The position numbers and the translations under genes were made by a program. 64,000 nucleotides of DNA from Agrobacterium pusense. Lineage in GTDB: Bacteria; Pseudomonadota; Alphaproteobacteria; Rhizobiales; Rhizobiaceae. Under the pieces are notes generated by a model. It did not search any database, was not told the DNA's origin, and worked only from the letters and a program-made list of their open reading frames with translations. Location: positions 341,058 through 405,057 of the forward strand of contig NZ_FNBB01000004.1 of NCBI RefSeq assembly GCF_900102105.1. The letters run 5' to 3'. Below, piece after piece: positions 24,760-32,356 of this stretch (its first letter is position 1; the number at the start of each line of letters is the position of its first letter).

Positions 24760-26835
24760 ATGATCAGCAGAAACTCCCGTATTCTCGCCGGTGACCACCG
24801 TCAACTCGGCGCGACTGTGGACCGAGATGGCGTGAATTTCGCGCTGTTCAGCGCCCATGCGGAGCGGGTGGAACTCTGCCTGTTTTCAAGCGATGGGACC
24901 GCGGAGATCGAACGCCTCGAGCTTCCGGAATACACCAACGAGGTCTGGCACGGCTATGTACCGGGCCTGAAAGAAGGCGCACTTTACGGTTACCGCGTTT
25001 ACGGGCCGTTCGAACCCGAAAGCGGGCACCGGTTCAACCCTAACAAGCTTCTGCTCGATCCCTATGCGCGCGAAGTCGTGGGCGACATAGAGTGGGGGCA
25101 GCCGCAATTTGCTTACGTGACAGACAGTCCGGACAAGGACTTGTCCTTCGACGACACTGACAGCGCGCCGTTTGTGCCAAAGGCTCGCGTGGTTGCCAGG
25201 TCCGATGCGCCAAGGGGTCAACAGCGCCCCGACATCCCCTGGTCGAAGACAATATTTTATGAGACCCACGTCAAGGGTTTCACGCGGCTTCACCCCGCCA
25301 TTCCGGAAGCTCTACGAGGCACATTTGAGGGCCTTGGGGAGAAAGAGATTGTCGACTACGTCAAGAGTCTGGGGGTCACCTCCATTGAGCTGCTTCCGGT
25401 ACACTGGTTTCCGGACGACGCCCATTTGCTGGAAAAAGGTCTGAAAAACTATTGGGGATATAATACGCTTGCCTTCTTCGCTCCGGCGAACCGCTACATG
25501 GGTCCGCGGGGCATCCGGGGCTTTCGGGACATGGTTCGCGCTTTCCATGGCGCCGGGATCGAGGTCATCCTGGACGTCGTCTACAATCACACCGCCGAAG
25601 GCAATGAGATGGGACCAACCCTCTCTTTCAGAGGCATCGACAACTTCTCCTATTACCGCACAATGCCGGACGAACCGCGCTACTACATCAACGACACCGG
25701 CACCGGAAACACGGTAAACACTTCCCACCCGCGCGTTTTGCAGATGGTTACGGACTCGTTGCGCTACTGGGCGCAGGAGATGGAGATCGACGGGTTCCGA
25801 TTTGATCTCGGCACGATCCTGGGACGCGAGCCGGAAGGGTTCGACCAGCGCGGCGGTTTCTTCGATGCCGTCGGGCAGGATCCCGTGCTGTCACGTCTGA
25901 AGCTTGTTGGAGAACCGTGGGACATTGGGCCGGGCGGCTATCAAGTCGGCGGGTTTCCGCCAGGCTGGGCCGAGTGGAACGACAAGTACCGCGATACCGT
26001 GCGGGATTACTGGAGAAACAGGGATGGCACGACCAGAGATTTCGCCGCCCGTATCCTCGGCTCCGGCGATGTTTATGACTTGCGCGGCCGTCGTCCCTGG
26101 TCCGGCGTAAATTTCCTGACAGCGCATGACGGCTTCACGCTCAACGATCTCGTTTCATATAACGACAAGCACAATGAGGCGAACGGGGAGGATAACAAGG
26201 ACGGTCATGGCGACAACCGAAGCTTTAATTTTGGCGTGGAAGGGCCATCCGATGACGAGGGAGTGATTACTCTCCGCGACCGTCAGAAGCGAAATTTTCT
26301 TGCGACGCTTTTTCTTTCTCATGGAACACCGATGCTTCTGGCTGGCGACGAGTTTGGCCGCAGCCAGATGGGCAACAACAATGCCTACTGCCAGGATAAC
26401 GAACTGAGCTGGGTGCATTGGGAGGATCTACCCGCAAGCGCCGCACAACTGCGCGATTTCGCCCGCAGATTGATTTCGCTGCGTCACGAACATTCGATTT
26501 TGAGGCGCGACGACTGGCGCGACGGAATGGTCATAACGTGGTACAACCCGGCGGCCAGCGAGCAGACCCGGGAGCAATGGGATGATCCCGGCGCCACCAC
26601 CATCGGGCTGCGTGTTCGCCGCGATCACGATGAGGAAGAAGGTTGGGATGATATCCTCATCCTGTTCAATCCCCATGACGGGTCCGTTCCATTCGCTCTT
26701 CCGGAGGTGAGCGGAGGATGGGTGGAAGTCCTCACGACAGTCGATCCCGAAGCGACTGACCGAAAAATCGAAGCCGCCGAATATGTTCTGATCGACCGTA
26801 GCCTCGTGCTATTGCGTGCGGGAAAACAACCTTAA
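24760..26835 (+). CDS. glgX: Glycogen debranching enzyme GlgX
   Basis: The 691-residue protein hydrolyses alpha-1,6 branches of phosphorylase-limit glycogen. An N-terminal CBM48 domain (GATVDRDGVNFALFSAHAE region, about 10-110) precedes a GH13 barrel. GH13 blocks are DVVYNHT, GFRFDLGT (catalytic Asp), LVGEPWD (catalytic Glu) and FLTAHDGFTLNDLV (His/Asp). YNDKHNEANGEDNKDG is typical of GlgX/TreX. The ATG at 24760 is preferred because AGAGGC lies upstream and SRNSRILAGDH is the family start. It stands apart from other glycogen genes and appears stress-driven through the upstream EcfG-type promoter, perhaps feeding trehalose synthesis. Confidence 0.92.
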   Translation: MISRNSRILAGDHRQLGATVDRDGVNFALFSAHAERVELCLFSSDGTAEIERLELPEYTNEVWHGYVPGLKEGALYGYRVYGPFEPESGHRFNPNKLLLDPYAREVVGDIEWGQPQFAYVTDSPDKDLSFDDTDSAPFVPKARVVARSDAPRGQQRPDIPWSKTIFYETHVKGFTRLHPAIPEALRGTFEGLGEKEIVDYVKSLGVTSIELLPVHWFPDDAHLLEKGLKNYWGYNTLAFFAPANRYMGPRGIRGFRDMVRAFHGAGIEVILDVVYNHTAEGNEMGPTLSFRGIDNFSYYRTMPDEPRYYINDTGTGNTVNTSHPRVLQMVTDSLRYWAQEMEIDGFRFDLGTILGREPEGFDQRGGFFDAVGQDPVLSRLKLVGEPWDIGPGGYQVGGFPPGWAEWNDKYRDTVRDYWRNRDGTTRDFAARILGSGDVYDLRGRRPWSGVNFLTAHDGFTLNDLVSYNDKHNEANGEDNKDGHGDNRSFNFGVEGPSDDEGVITLRDRQKRNFLATLFLSHGTPMLLAGDEFGRSQMGNNNAYCQDNELSWVHWEDLPASAAQLRDFARRLISLRHEHSILRRDDWRDGMVITWYNPAASEQTREQWDDPGATTIGLRVRRDHDEEEGWDDILILFNPHDGSVPFALPEVSGGWVEVLTTVDPEATDRKIEAAEYVLIDRSLVLLRAGKQP

Positions 26836-26855
26836 AGCGGAATAAGAGCGCTTCG

Positions 26856-26890
26856 CAGGATATTATCCTGTTCGGGGCCGGCGCCGGCCC
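26856..26890. terminator. Two adjacent palindromes between convergent genes
   Basis: CAGGATA-T-TATCCTG (26856-26870) and a perfect 16-bp GC palindrome (26875-26890) lie between glgX and the deaminase-like gene, which end towards each other. They are plausible bidirectional transcript ends, without clear T-runs. Confidence 0.45.
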
Positions 26891-26945
26891 ACCGGGACCG
26901 CAGGTCGGAGGAGAACCAGAACGACGCAGCGGTGCTCCAAAAATG

Positions 26946-28184
26946 TCAAGGCCGGAACACCGTAGCGGCTGGCCTGACAAAACTCTTGCGCCCCCGCTTG
27001 AAACCCATGACGGGCTCGCCCAACCCGCCGAAGACCTCGGTCTCGTCTTCGCCTTCCATTACGAGGATGTCGGCCATCGCGCCGACAACCAGCCCGTAAC
27101 CGTCGATCCGCATCAGCCGGGCTGCATCCTCCGAGACGAGATCCAGGCAGGCCGCGAAATCCTCCGGCCCGAGATGCATCACATTGGCGTAGAGATTGGC
27201 CATGCGCAGAAGTGAACAGTCGCCAAAGGGCGTGAACGGGTTGAGTATGTTGTTGCTGGCGATCGATGCCGTGACGCCCCGATCCTTGAGGATATGCACG
27301 GGTGCTATGCCTCGCACGGCGCGAAAACCGGCTTCCCGACCGTTCAGATAGAGATCGGTCGAAGGCAGCGCCGTTACCGCGACGCCCGCTTGGAACAACC
27401 GCGCGACCCGACGTTCAAATATTGCTTCGTTCATGGTTGCAAGCTTGGTCACGTGGCCGACAGCCACCCGCCCGCCCCAACCGGCTTTTTCCGTCCGGTC
27501 GCAAATCTCCTCAAGATGCCCCCAGCTTGGATCGAGGTCAAAGTCCAGATGGAAATCCAGGTCCACGTCATGTCGCGCGGCCAAGGCGAAAAGCCGTTCC
27601 ATCTGGCCGGACGGATCGCTGTCTGTATAGGGGCAGCCGCCGAGAAGGTCCGCACCTTCGACAAGCGCCTGTTCGAGCAATTCCTCCGTGCCCGGATCAT
27701 TGGTCAGCCCTTCCTGCGGAAACACGCAGATGGAAAGATCGAGTGCAAAAGCATAATCCTGTCTCAACCGCTTCATCGCCTCGAAACTGCGCAAGCCCAC
27801 CCGCGGATCAACCTCCACATGGGTGCGCATGTGCATCGTACCCTTGCCAATTGCCATCTCTATCGTCCGGGCTCCGCGGGCATAGACGTCCTCGACCGTA
27901 TAGTCCCGCTTCAGACGGGCAACCGCGGCAATCGCGCCCTTCAGCCCGCCTCCTGCATCGCTGCAACGGCACAAGAGGCACGACTTGTCGAGATGAACAT
28001 GGGTATCGACGAAACCCGGCAGCACCAGCCTCCCACCGACTGCCTCATCCTTCCGGCCTGCTCCCGTCGCGATCTGACCAATAGCGGCAATGCGGCCATT
28101 GGTGACGCCTATATCCTGCAGCGCGGCGCATCCGTTCACGCGTGCATCGCGCAGCACAAGATCGAAGGATTCTTGAAATGACAT
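26946..28184 (-). CDS. Cytosine-deaminase-like amidohydrolase
   Basis: The 412-residue metal-dependent hydrolase belongs to the CodA-like branch. VDTHVHLDKSC (60-70) supplies two metal His, LDFHLDFDLDP a third, VGHVTK a fourth, and SNNILNPFTPFGDC the catalytic Asp region. Family members deaminate or hydrolyse cytosine, isoguanine, creatinine-like or triazine rings. The ATG at 28184 begins MSFQESFDLVLRDAR, the family N-terminus. It is divergent from the NTF2-like gene, and a 13-bp motif shared with the downstream ABC operon lies between them. A role in degrading the compound imported by that ABC system is inferred. Confidence 0.83.
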   Translation of the reverse strand: MSFQESFDLVLRDARVNGCAALQDIGVTNGRIAAIGQIATGAGRKDEAVGGRLVLPGFVDTHVHLDKSCLLCRCSDAGGGLKGAIAAVARLKRDYTVEDVYARGARTIEMAIGKGTMHMRTHVEVDPRVGLRSFEAMKRLRQDYAFALDLSICVFPQEGLTNDPGTEELLEQALVEGADLLGGCPYTDSDPSGQMERLFALAARHDVDLDFHLDFDLDPSWGHLEEICDRTEKAGWGGRVAVGHVTKLATMNEAIFERRVARLFQAGVAVTALPSTDLYLNGREAGFRAVRGIAPVHILKDRGVTASIASNNILNPFTPFGDCSLLRMANLYANVMHLGPEDFAACLDLVSEDAARLMRIDGYGLVVGAMADILVMEGEDETEVFGGLGEPVMGFKRGRKSFVRPAATVFRP

Positions 28185-28214
28185 ATTGCAACTCGATGGG
28201 TAGTTTGCGTAACA

Positions 28215-28227
28215 ATAACTGTATGCA
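28215..28227. promoter_or_regulatory. GntR operator candidate, copy 1
   Basis: On the minus strand this is TGCATACAGTTAT, identical to 29588-29600 before the ABC operon. It lies between the divergent deaminase-like and NTF2-like genes. The nearby FCD-type GntR protein is the likely binder. Confidence 0.55.
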
Positions 28228-28265
28228 CTTTTGAAGAAACATTCGCAACAGATTTGGAGATTCCC

Positions 28266-28664
28266 ATGAACGAGGCAACAGAACGCGATCTGCAATCGGT
28301 GAAGGACTATCTCGCTGCCTCAATGGCGCGCGATCCTGCTGGCGCCGCGACCTATGTCGCCCCGGGCTTCATCTGCCGCTTTACCGGCAATCGGCTTTTT
28401 GACACACCGAGCGGCCCAACCGACTTCAACACGGCTCGCTATAAATGGGTGAAGAAGCGTATCGAGCGTTACGACGTCGTGCCTGGCGAAACGGAAACCA
28501 TCATCTATAGCCTCGGCTATCTCTACGGCGAATGGCCGGACGGCACCCCTTTCGACAACAACCGATATATCGACCGATTCACCGTGCGTGACGGCCTGAT
28601 CCTGGATACAGACGTCTGGAACGACAGCGCCGAATGGATACTCGACCCATCCGTCGCCCGCTAA
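28266..28664 (+). CDS. NTF2-like small protein
   Basis: The 132-residue protein has the SnoaL/NTF2-like alpha+beta pattern: an N-terminal helix with VKDYLAASMARDPAGAATYVAPGF, then alternating strands including TETIIYSLGYLYG and YIDRFTVRDGLI. NTF2-like proteins are isomerases, dehydratases or binding proteins, so the reaction cannot be read off. The ATG at 28266 follows GGAGA. It is divergent from the amidohydrolase and shares its regulatory gap, so it probably works on the same substrate. It converges with the GntR gene over a short hairpin. Confidence 0.75.
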   Translation: MNEATERDLQSVKDYLAASMARDPAGAATYVAPGFICRFTGNRLFDTPSGPTDFNTARYKWVKKRIERYDVVPGETETIIYSLGYLYGEWPDGTPFDNNRYIDRFTVRDGLILDTDVWNDSAEWILDPSVAR

Positions 28665-28671
28665 ACGTCAG

Positions 28672-28686
28672 AGGAGCCCGGCTCCT
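28672..28686. terminator. Short hairpin between convergent genes
   Basis: AGGAGCC and GGCTCCT flank one base. On the plus strand TTTCAG follows. It lies directly between the NTF2-like stop and the GntR stop. Confidence 0.5.
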
Positions 28687-28687
28687 T

Positions 28688-29392
28688 TCAGTCTGCATAA
28701 GGCGCCAGGATATCCATCAGGTCGCGTGGCTTGGCGCCTGAGCTTTGCAACAGCGCCCGCGAGGCAACCGCCTCGAGATGCTCGACCATCATCGCCTCAG
28801 CCTTCTCCGCCGGCCCGGTGCGGATCACCTCGATCAGGTCAAGATGCTCGCTGACCGCGCAGTCGGAGGAGTGTGGCCGCCCGAAGGCAGCAAGCGACAG
28901 GCCTGCACGATAACAGATTTCCGTGACATATCGGATCAGGATAGGCTTGCCGGTCATCTCTGCCAGAAGCACGTGGAAGTCTGTGGCGAGGCGGATCGAA
29001 GCGCCTTCAGGCCCGTGCCGGGCCTCATGCTCGGCCTCAACGATTGCCCTCAGCTGCTTGGCCTGCGCGTCCGTCAACTTGCCCGCGAGACGTCTCACCA
29101 CCTGCTTTTCCAGATCAAGGCGGATGTCAAAAATATCCCGTGCATCCTCGAAGGATGGCGTAGCGACCACGGCGATACGGTTTCGCCGAAGGTCGATGAG
29201 ACCTTCGGCCGCAAGCTGGCCGAGCGCGTGACGGGCAATAGTGCGACTGACACCGAACCGCTCACCGAGCGCATCCTCCGGCAGCCGGTCACCCGGCTGC
29301 AGCGCCCGCTCGATGATGGCACGGCGCAGAGCCGTACAAATCGCTGCGACGCGATCCCCTTCACCTCTTACCGAACGTTTACTGCCGGTCAT
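28688..29392 (-). CDS. GntR-family regulator, FCD (FadR-like) subfamily
   Basis: The 234-residue protein has a winged helix (about 10-75) with LQPGDRLPEDALGERFGVSRT and an all-helical FCD domain (about 85-215) with metal-site-type DFHVLLAEM, and CAVSEHLDLIEVIRTG, EHLEAVASRAL near the end. The ATG at 29392 is chosen over an in-frame TTG two codons earlier. It faces the ABC operon across a gap holding two TGCATACARTTA sites. A third lies before the deaminase-like gene, so it probably controls all these units in response to a carboxylate-like ligand. Confidence 0.85.
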   Translation of the reverse strand: MTGSKRSVRGEGDRVAAICTALRRAIIERALQPGDRLPEDALGERFGVSRTIARHALGQLAAEGLIDLRRNRIAVVATPSFEDARDIFDIRLDLEKQVVRRLAGKLTDAQAKQLRAIVEAEHEARHGPEGASIRLATDFHVLLAEMTGKPILIRYVTEICYRAGLSLAAFGRPHSSDCAVSEHLDLIEVIRTGPAEKAEAMMVEHLEAVASRALLQSSGAKPRDLMDILAPYAD

Positions 29393-29498
29393 TGCCAACC
29401 CTCTTCTACGGCCAATCGATAAGCGAGGCGACGGGGAAAATCAACTCGGCGCGCTGCCGCATTTAAATGCAAGGCAAATCAAAAATGCCCAAAACACA

Positions 29499-29510
29499 TG
29501 CATACAATTA
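29499..29510. promoter_or_regulatory. GntR operator candidate, copy 2
   Basis: TGCATACAATTA differs in one position from the TGCATACAGTTA core found at 28216-28227 (inverted) and 29588-29599. It lies 107 bases upstream of the GntR start codon. Confidence 0.45.
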
Positions 29511-29587
29511 GTGCATTCATTTTACACGTCGGAGATATCGCATGCAGAACAAGACAATTGAACATGCATGTATGTTGGCACGTTGAT

Positions 29588-29600
29588 TGCATACAGTTAT
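29588..29600. promoter_or_regulatory. GntR operator candidate, copy 3
   Basis: TGCATACAGTTAT lies 24 bases before the ATG of the ABC ATPase and equals copy 1 in inverted orientation. Confidence 0.55.
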
Positions 29601-29624
29601 CGAAACGCTTTTCACGGTGACCTA

Positions 29625-30464
29625 ATGCTGACTGTGCCTAAACTGACGACATCCGCCGCTCCCGCCGTGGAGCTCTCGCAAGCCGCGGTTTCCTTCGGCC
29701 GCAAGGAACAGGCAGTCGTTGCGCTGCAAGAGACGAATCTGCGCATTGCCGACGGGGAATTTGTGGCACTCGTCGGCCCCTCCGGCTGCGGCAAGTCAAC
29801 GATCATGCGGCTTACCGCCGGCCTGCTGCAGCCGACCAGGGGCGCGGTCATCGTTGGCGGGCGAGAAGTTGGCGCCAAGGCGCTGCGCATCGGCATGGCC
29901 TTCCAGAACCCGACCATGCTTCCCTGGCTGACGATAGAGCGCAACGTGATGTTGCCACTCAAGATCGTGAAGCCGTTCCGTGCCGAATACCGAGCGAAGA
30001 AAAACGGTGAATTCCGCGACCGGGTCCGCGCCTTGCTTGCAGATGTCGGCCTGGACAAGTTCGCCAGCCATTACCCATGGCAGCTCTCCGGTGGAATGCT
30101 CCAGCGCGCCAATCTCTGCCGAGCGCTCGTTCACGAACCCAGCCTGCTTCTGCTCGACGAACCCTTTGGCGCGCTCGATCAATTTACCCGCGAAGAACTA
30201 TGGGGCACGATGCAGTCGCTCTGGATGAAGCGCAAGCCGACCGTCCTGCTCATCACCCATGACCTGAAGGAAGCAGGTTTCCTGGCATCCCGCATCTGCG
30301 TCATGAGTGCGCGGCCCGGTCGCATTATCGATGATAGCCCCGTCGATTTCCGCCGCCCCCGCACAATCGAAATGACCTTCGAGCACGATTTCGTCGCGCT
30401 CAACCAGCGCCTGCGCGAACTCATCATCGATGCCCGGTCTGACACCGCTATCCAGGGAGCCTGA
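29625..30464 (+). CDS. NitT/TauT-type ABC transporter ATPase
   Basis: The 279-residue protein has Walker A VGPSGCGKST, signature LSGGMLQRANLCRAL, Walker B LLLLDEPFGALD and switch ITHDLKEA. SsuB/TauB-like proteins with a GGM signature belong to importers for nitrate, sulfonates, taurine and thiamine-precursor pyrimidines. The ATG at 29625 starts close to the family N-terminus; an earlier ATG adds a leader crossing operator copy 3. The permease gene starts three bases after its stop. It works with the next two genes. Confidence 0.88.
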   Translation: MLTVPKLTTSAAPAVELSQAAVSFGRKEQAVVALQETNLRIADGEFVALVGPSGCGKSTIMRLTAGLLQPTRGAVIVGGREVGAKALRIGMAFQNPTMLPWLTIERNVMLPLKIVKPFRAEYRAKKNGEFRDRVRALLADVGLDKFASHYPWQLSGGMLQRANLCRALVHEPSLLLLDEPFGALDQFTREELWGTMQSLWMKRKPTVLLITHDLKEAGFLASRICVMSARPGRIIDDSPVDFRRPRTIEMTFEHDFVALNQRLRELIIDARSDTAIQGA

Positions 30465-30467
30465 CCC

Positions 30468-31241
30468 ATGACCTACGAATTGCGCCGCCGCTTCTGGGCC
30501 GCCGCTCTCATCCTCGCGTTCTTCGTCCTTTGGGAAATCCTCTGTATCGCCTTGCAGGTGTCCGATCTCGTCGTGCCTCGTCCAAGCCAGGTCTTCCAGA
30601 CGCTTGTCGAGCGCTTTCCGATCCTCGTGCCACATATAATCCAGACACTCTGGACGACGATGGTTGGCTTTGTCCTCGGAGTGGCGGTCGGCGTTGCCAT
30701 TGGGGCTGCAATCGGCGTGTCGCGCGTGGCTTACGACACGGCTTACCCTTTGTTGATCGGTTTTTCGTCGATCCCCAAGGTAGCGGTCGTGCCGATCTTC
30801 GTTCTTTGGTTCGGCTCCGGCTCCGTGCCGGCAATTCTCACTGCGCTCGCCATGTGCTTCTTCCCGATCGTCGTCAACATCGCTACCGGCCTTGCAACGA
30901 CCGAGCCGGAGCTGGAGGACGTGCTTAAATCGCTGGGCGCAAGCAAGCTCGACATCCTCTGGAATGTCGGACTGCCGCGCACGATGCCCTTCTTTTTCGC
31001 CTCGCTGAAGATCGCCGTCACCTTCGCCTTCGTCGGCTCTGTCCTGTCGGAAACCGTGGCCTCCAACCGCGGGATCGGCAATGTCATGATGTCGGCCTCG
31101 TCCAATTTCGATGTGCCGCTGGTCTTTGCCGGCCTTTTCATCCTCGCCCTTCTGGGTGTGCTTCTCTACGTCGCCTTCTCCCTTATCGAGGCACGCGTCA
31201 CGGGCTGGGCCGCCCGAGGCCAGAATTTCACTGCCGCCTGA
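30468..31241 (+). CDS. NitT/TauT-type ABC transporter permease
   Basis: The 257-residue membrane protein has six predicted segments and the SsuC/TauC permease pattern: LRRRFWAAALILAFFVLWEI at the N-terminus, GFSSIPKVAVVPIFVLWFG in the middle, and the EAA loop LGASKLDILWNVGLPRTMP. The ATG lies four bases after the ATPase stop codon. It forms the homodimeric pore of the importer. Confidence 0.88.
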   Translation: MTYELRRRFWAAALILAFFVLWEILCIALQVSDLVVPRPSQVFQTLVERFPILVPHIIQTLWTTMVGFVLGVAVGVAIGAAIGVSRVAYDTAYPLLIGFSSIPKVAVVPIFVLWFGSGSVPAILTALAMCFFPIVVNIATGLATTEPELEDVLKSLGASKLDILWNVGLPRTMPFFFASLKIAVTFAFVGSVLSETVASNRGIGNVMMSASSNFDVPLVFAGLFILALLGVLLYVAFSLIEARVTGWAARGQNFTAA

Positions 31242-31270
31242 ACATCTACTCAAAACAAATGGAGCCAGAC

Positions 31271-32293
31271 ATGCTGAAGAAACTGATCTCGACTCTTGCA
31301 CTTAGCCTTTGCCTCGGCGGTGTCGCCCGGGCTGACACGGATATCAAGTTCACCCTGGGCTGGAAGACGCAAGGCTCGGACGCCCCCTTCCTGCTCGCCT
31401 TGCAGAAGGGCTACTTCAAGGACGAGGGCCTCAATGTCACCATCGATCAGGGCGAGGGTTCGGCGGCAACGGTCACGCGTATCATGTCGGGCGTCTACGA
31501 TGCCGGCTTCGGCGATATCAACGCCATCATCCAGAATGCCGCCACACGGCCGAACGACGTGCCCGTCATGGTCTACCAGCTTTGGAGCAAGCCGCCCTTC
31601 GCCATCGTCAGCAAGAAGGAAACCAACATCACCAAGCCGGCCGATCTGGAAGGCAAGAAGCTGGGCGGTGCGCAGGGCACACCTACAACCCGCCTCGTCA
31701 ACGTGCTGGGTACGATCAACAAGGTTGACATGACCAAGGTCGCGATCGAGAACATGGGTCCCAACCTGCAGGAGCCGATGCTCATCAAGGGCGATATCGA
31801 CGGCGCCCTCGTGTTCAACATCACCAGCTGGTTCAACCTCATCAATAATCGCCAGGACCCGGCAAAGGACTACAACTGGCTGTCCTTCGGCGATTATGGC
31901 CTTGATCTCTACGCCAACGGCATGATGGTGTCGCAGAAACTCGTCAAGGAAAACCCGAAAGCGGTGGAAGGACTGGTACGCGCGGTGAACAAGGCCACCA
32001 GGGAAATCGCCGAAAATTCCAGGGCAGGCATAGAGGCCGTGTTGGCCTACGACAATCTTGCCAAGGAAGAACTCGAACTTGCGCGCATGAAATTCTCCTA
32101 CGAGAACCTGATCATCTCGCCGGAAGTCGAAAGGCTCGGCCTCGGCGACGTTGATGACGCTCGTCTTGCGCGTTCGATCGATATCGTGGCCGAAGGCTAT
32201 CAGCTGCCTTCCAAGCCAAAGCCCGAACAGGTATTCACCCGCCAGTTCCTGCCGTCCTTGGACGACCGCAAGCTCGCCTACAAGATCGACTGA
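31271..32293 (+). CDS. NMT1/THI5-like ABC substrate-binding protein
   Basis: The 340-residue periplasmic receptor has a signal peptide (LKKLISTLALSLCLGGVARA) and the NMT1/ThiY-like pattern: FTLGWKTQGSDAPFLLALQKGYFKDEG, then GVYDAGFGDINAII and KKLGGAQGTPTTRLV. ThiY relatives bind formylaminopyrimidine; others bind riboflavin, sulfonates or hydroxymethylpyrimidine. The ATG at 31271 follows GGAGCC. Linked to a cytosine-deaminase-like hydrolase, a pyrimidine or related ring is the most likely ligand, but this is inference. Confidence 0.86.
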   Translation: MLKKLISTLALSLCLGGVARADTDIKFTLGWKTQGSDAPFLLALQKGYFKDEGLNVTIDQGEGSAATVTRIMSGVYDAGFGDINAIIQNAATRPNDVPVMVYQLWSKPPFAIVSKKETNITKPADLEGKKLGGAQGTPTTRLVNVLGTINKVDMTKVAIENMGPNLQEPMLIKGDIDGALVFNITSWFNLINNRQDPAKDYNWLSFGDYGLDLYANGMMVSQKLVKENPKAVEGLVRAVNKATREIAENSRAGIEAVLAYDNLAKEELELARMKFSYENLIISPEVERLGLGDVDDARLARSIDIVAEGYQLPSKPKPEQVFTRQFLPSLDDRKLAYKID

Positions 32294-32313
32294 GCGGGCC
32301 ACGATGTGCATCC

Positions 32314-32335
32314 CTGGCCGGAAGTTTCCGGCCAG
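32314..32335 (+). terminator. Strong hairpin between receptor and gamma-glutamyltransferase genes
   Basis: CTGGCCGGAA (32314-32323) pairs perfectly with TTCCGGCCAG (32326-32335). No T-run follows, so it may cause partial termination or protect the receptor messenger, raising the receptor level over the downstream enzyme. Confidence 0.5.
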
Positions 32336-32356
32336 TCCGTCAAGAGAGGAAATATC

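Noticed and set aside
30198..32311. Two long minus-strand frames (367 and 353 codons) opposite the NMT1-type transporter
   Set aside because: Asp/Glu/His/Arg-rich shadows of genes whose own families are clear.
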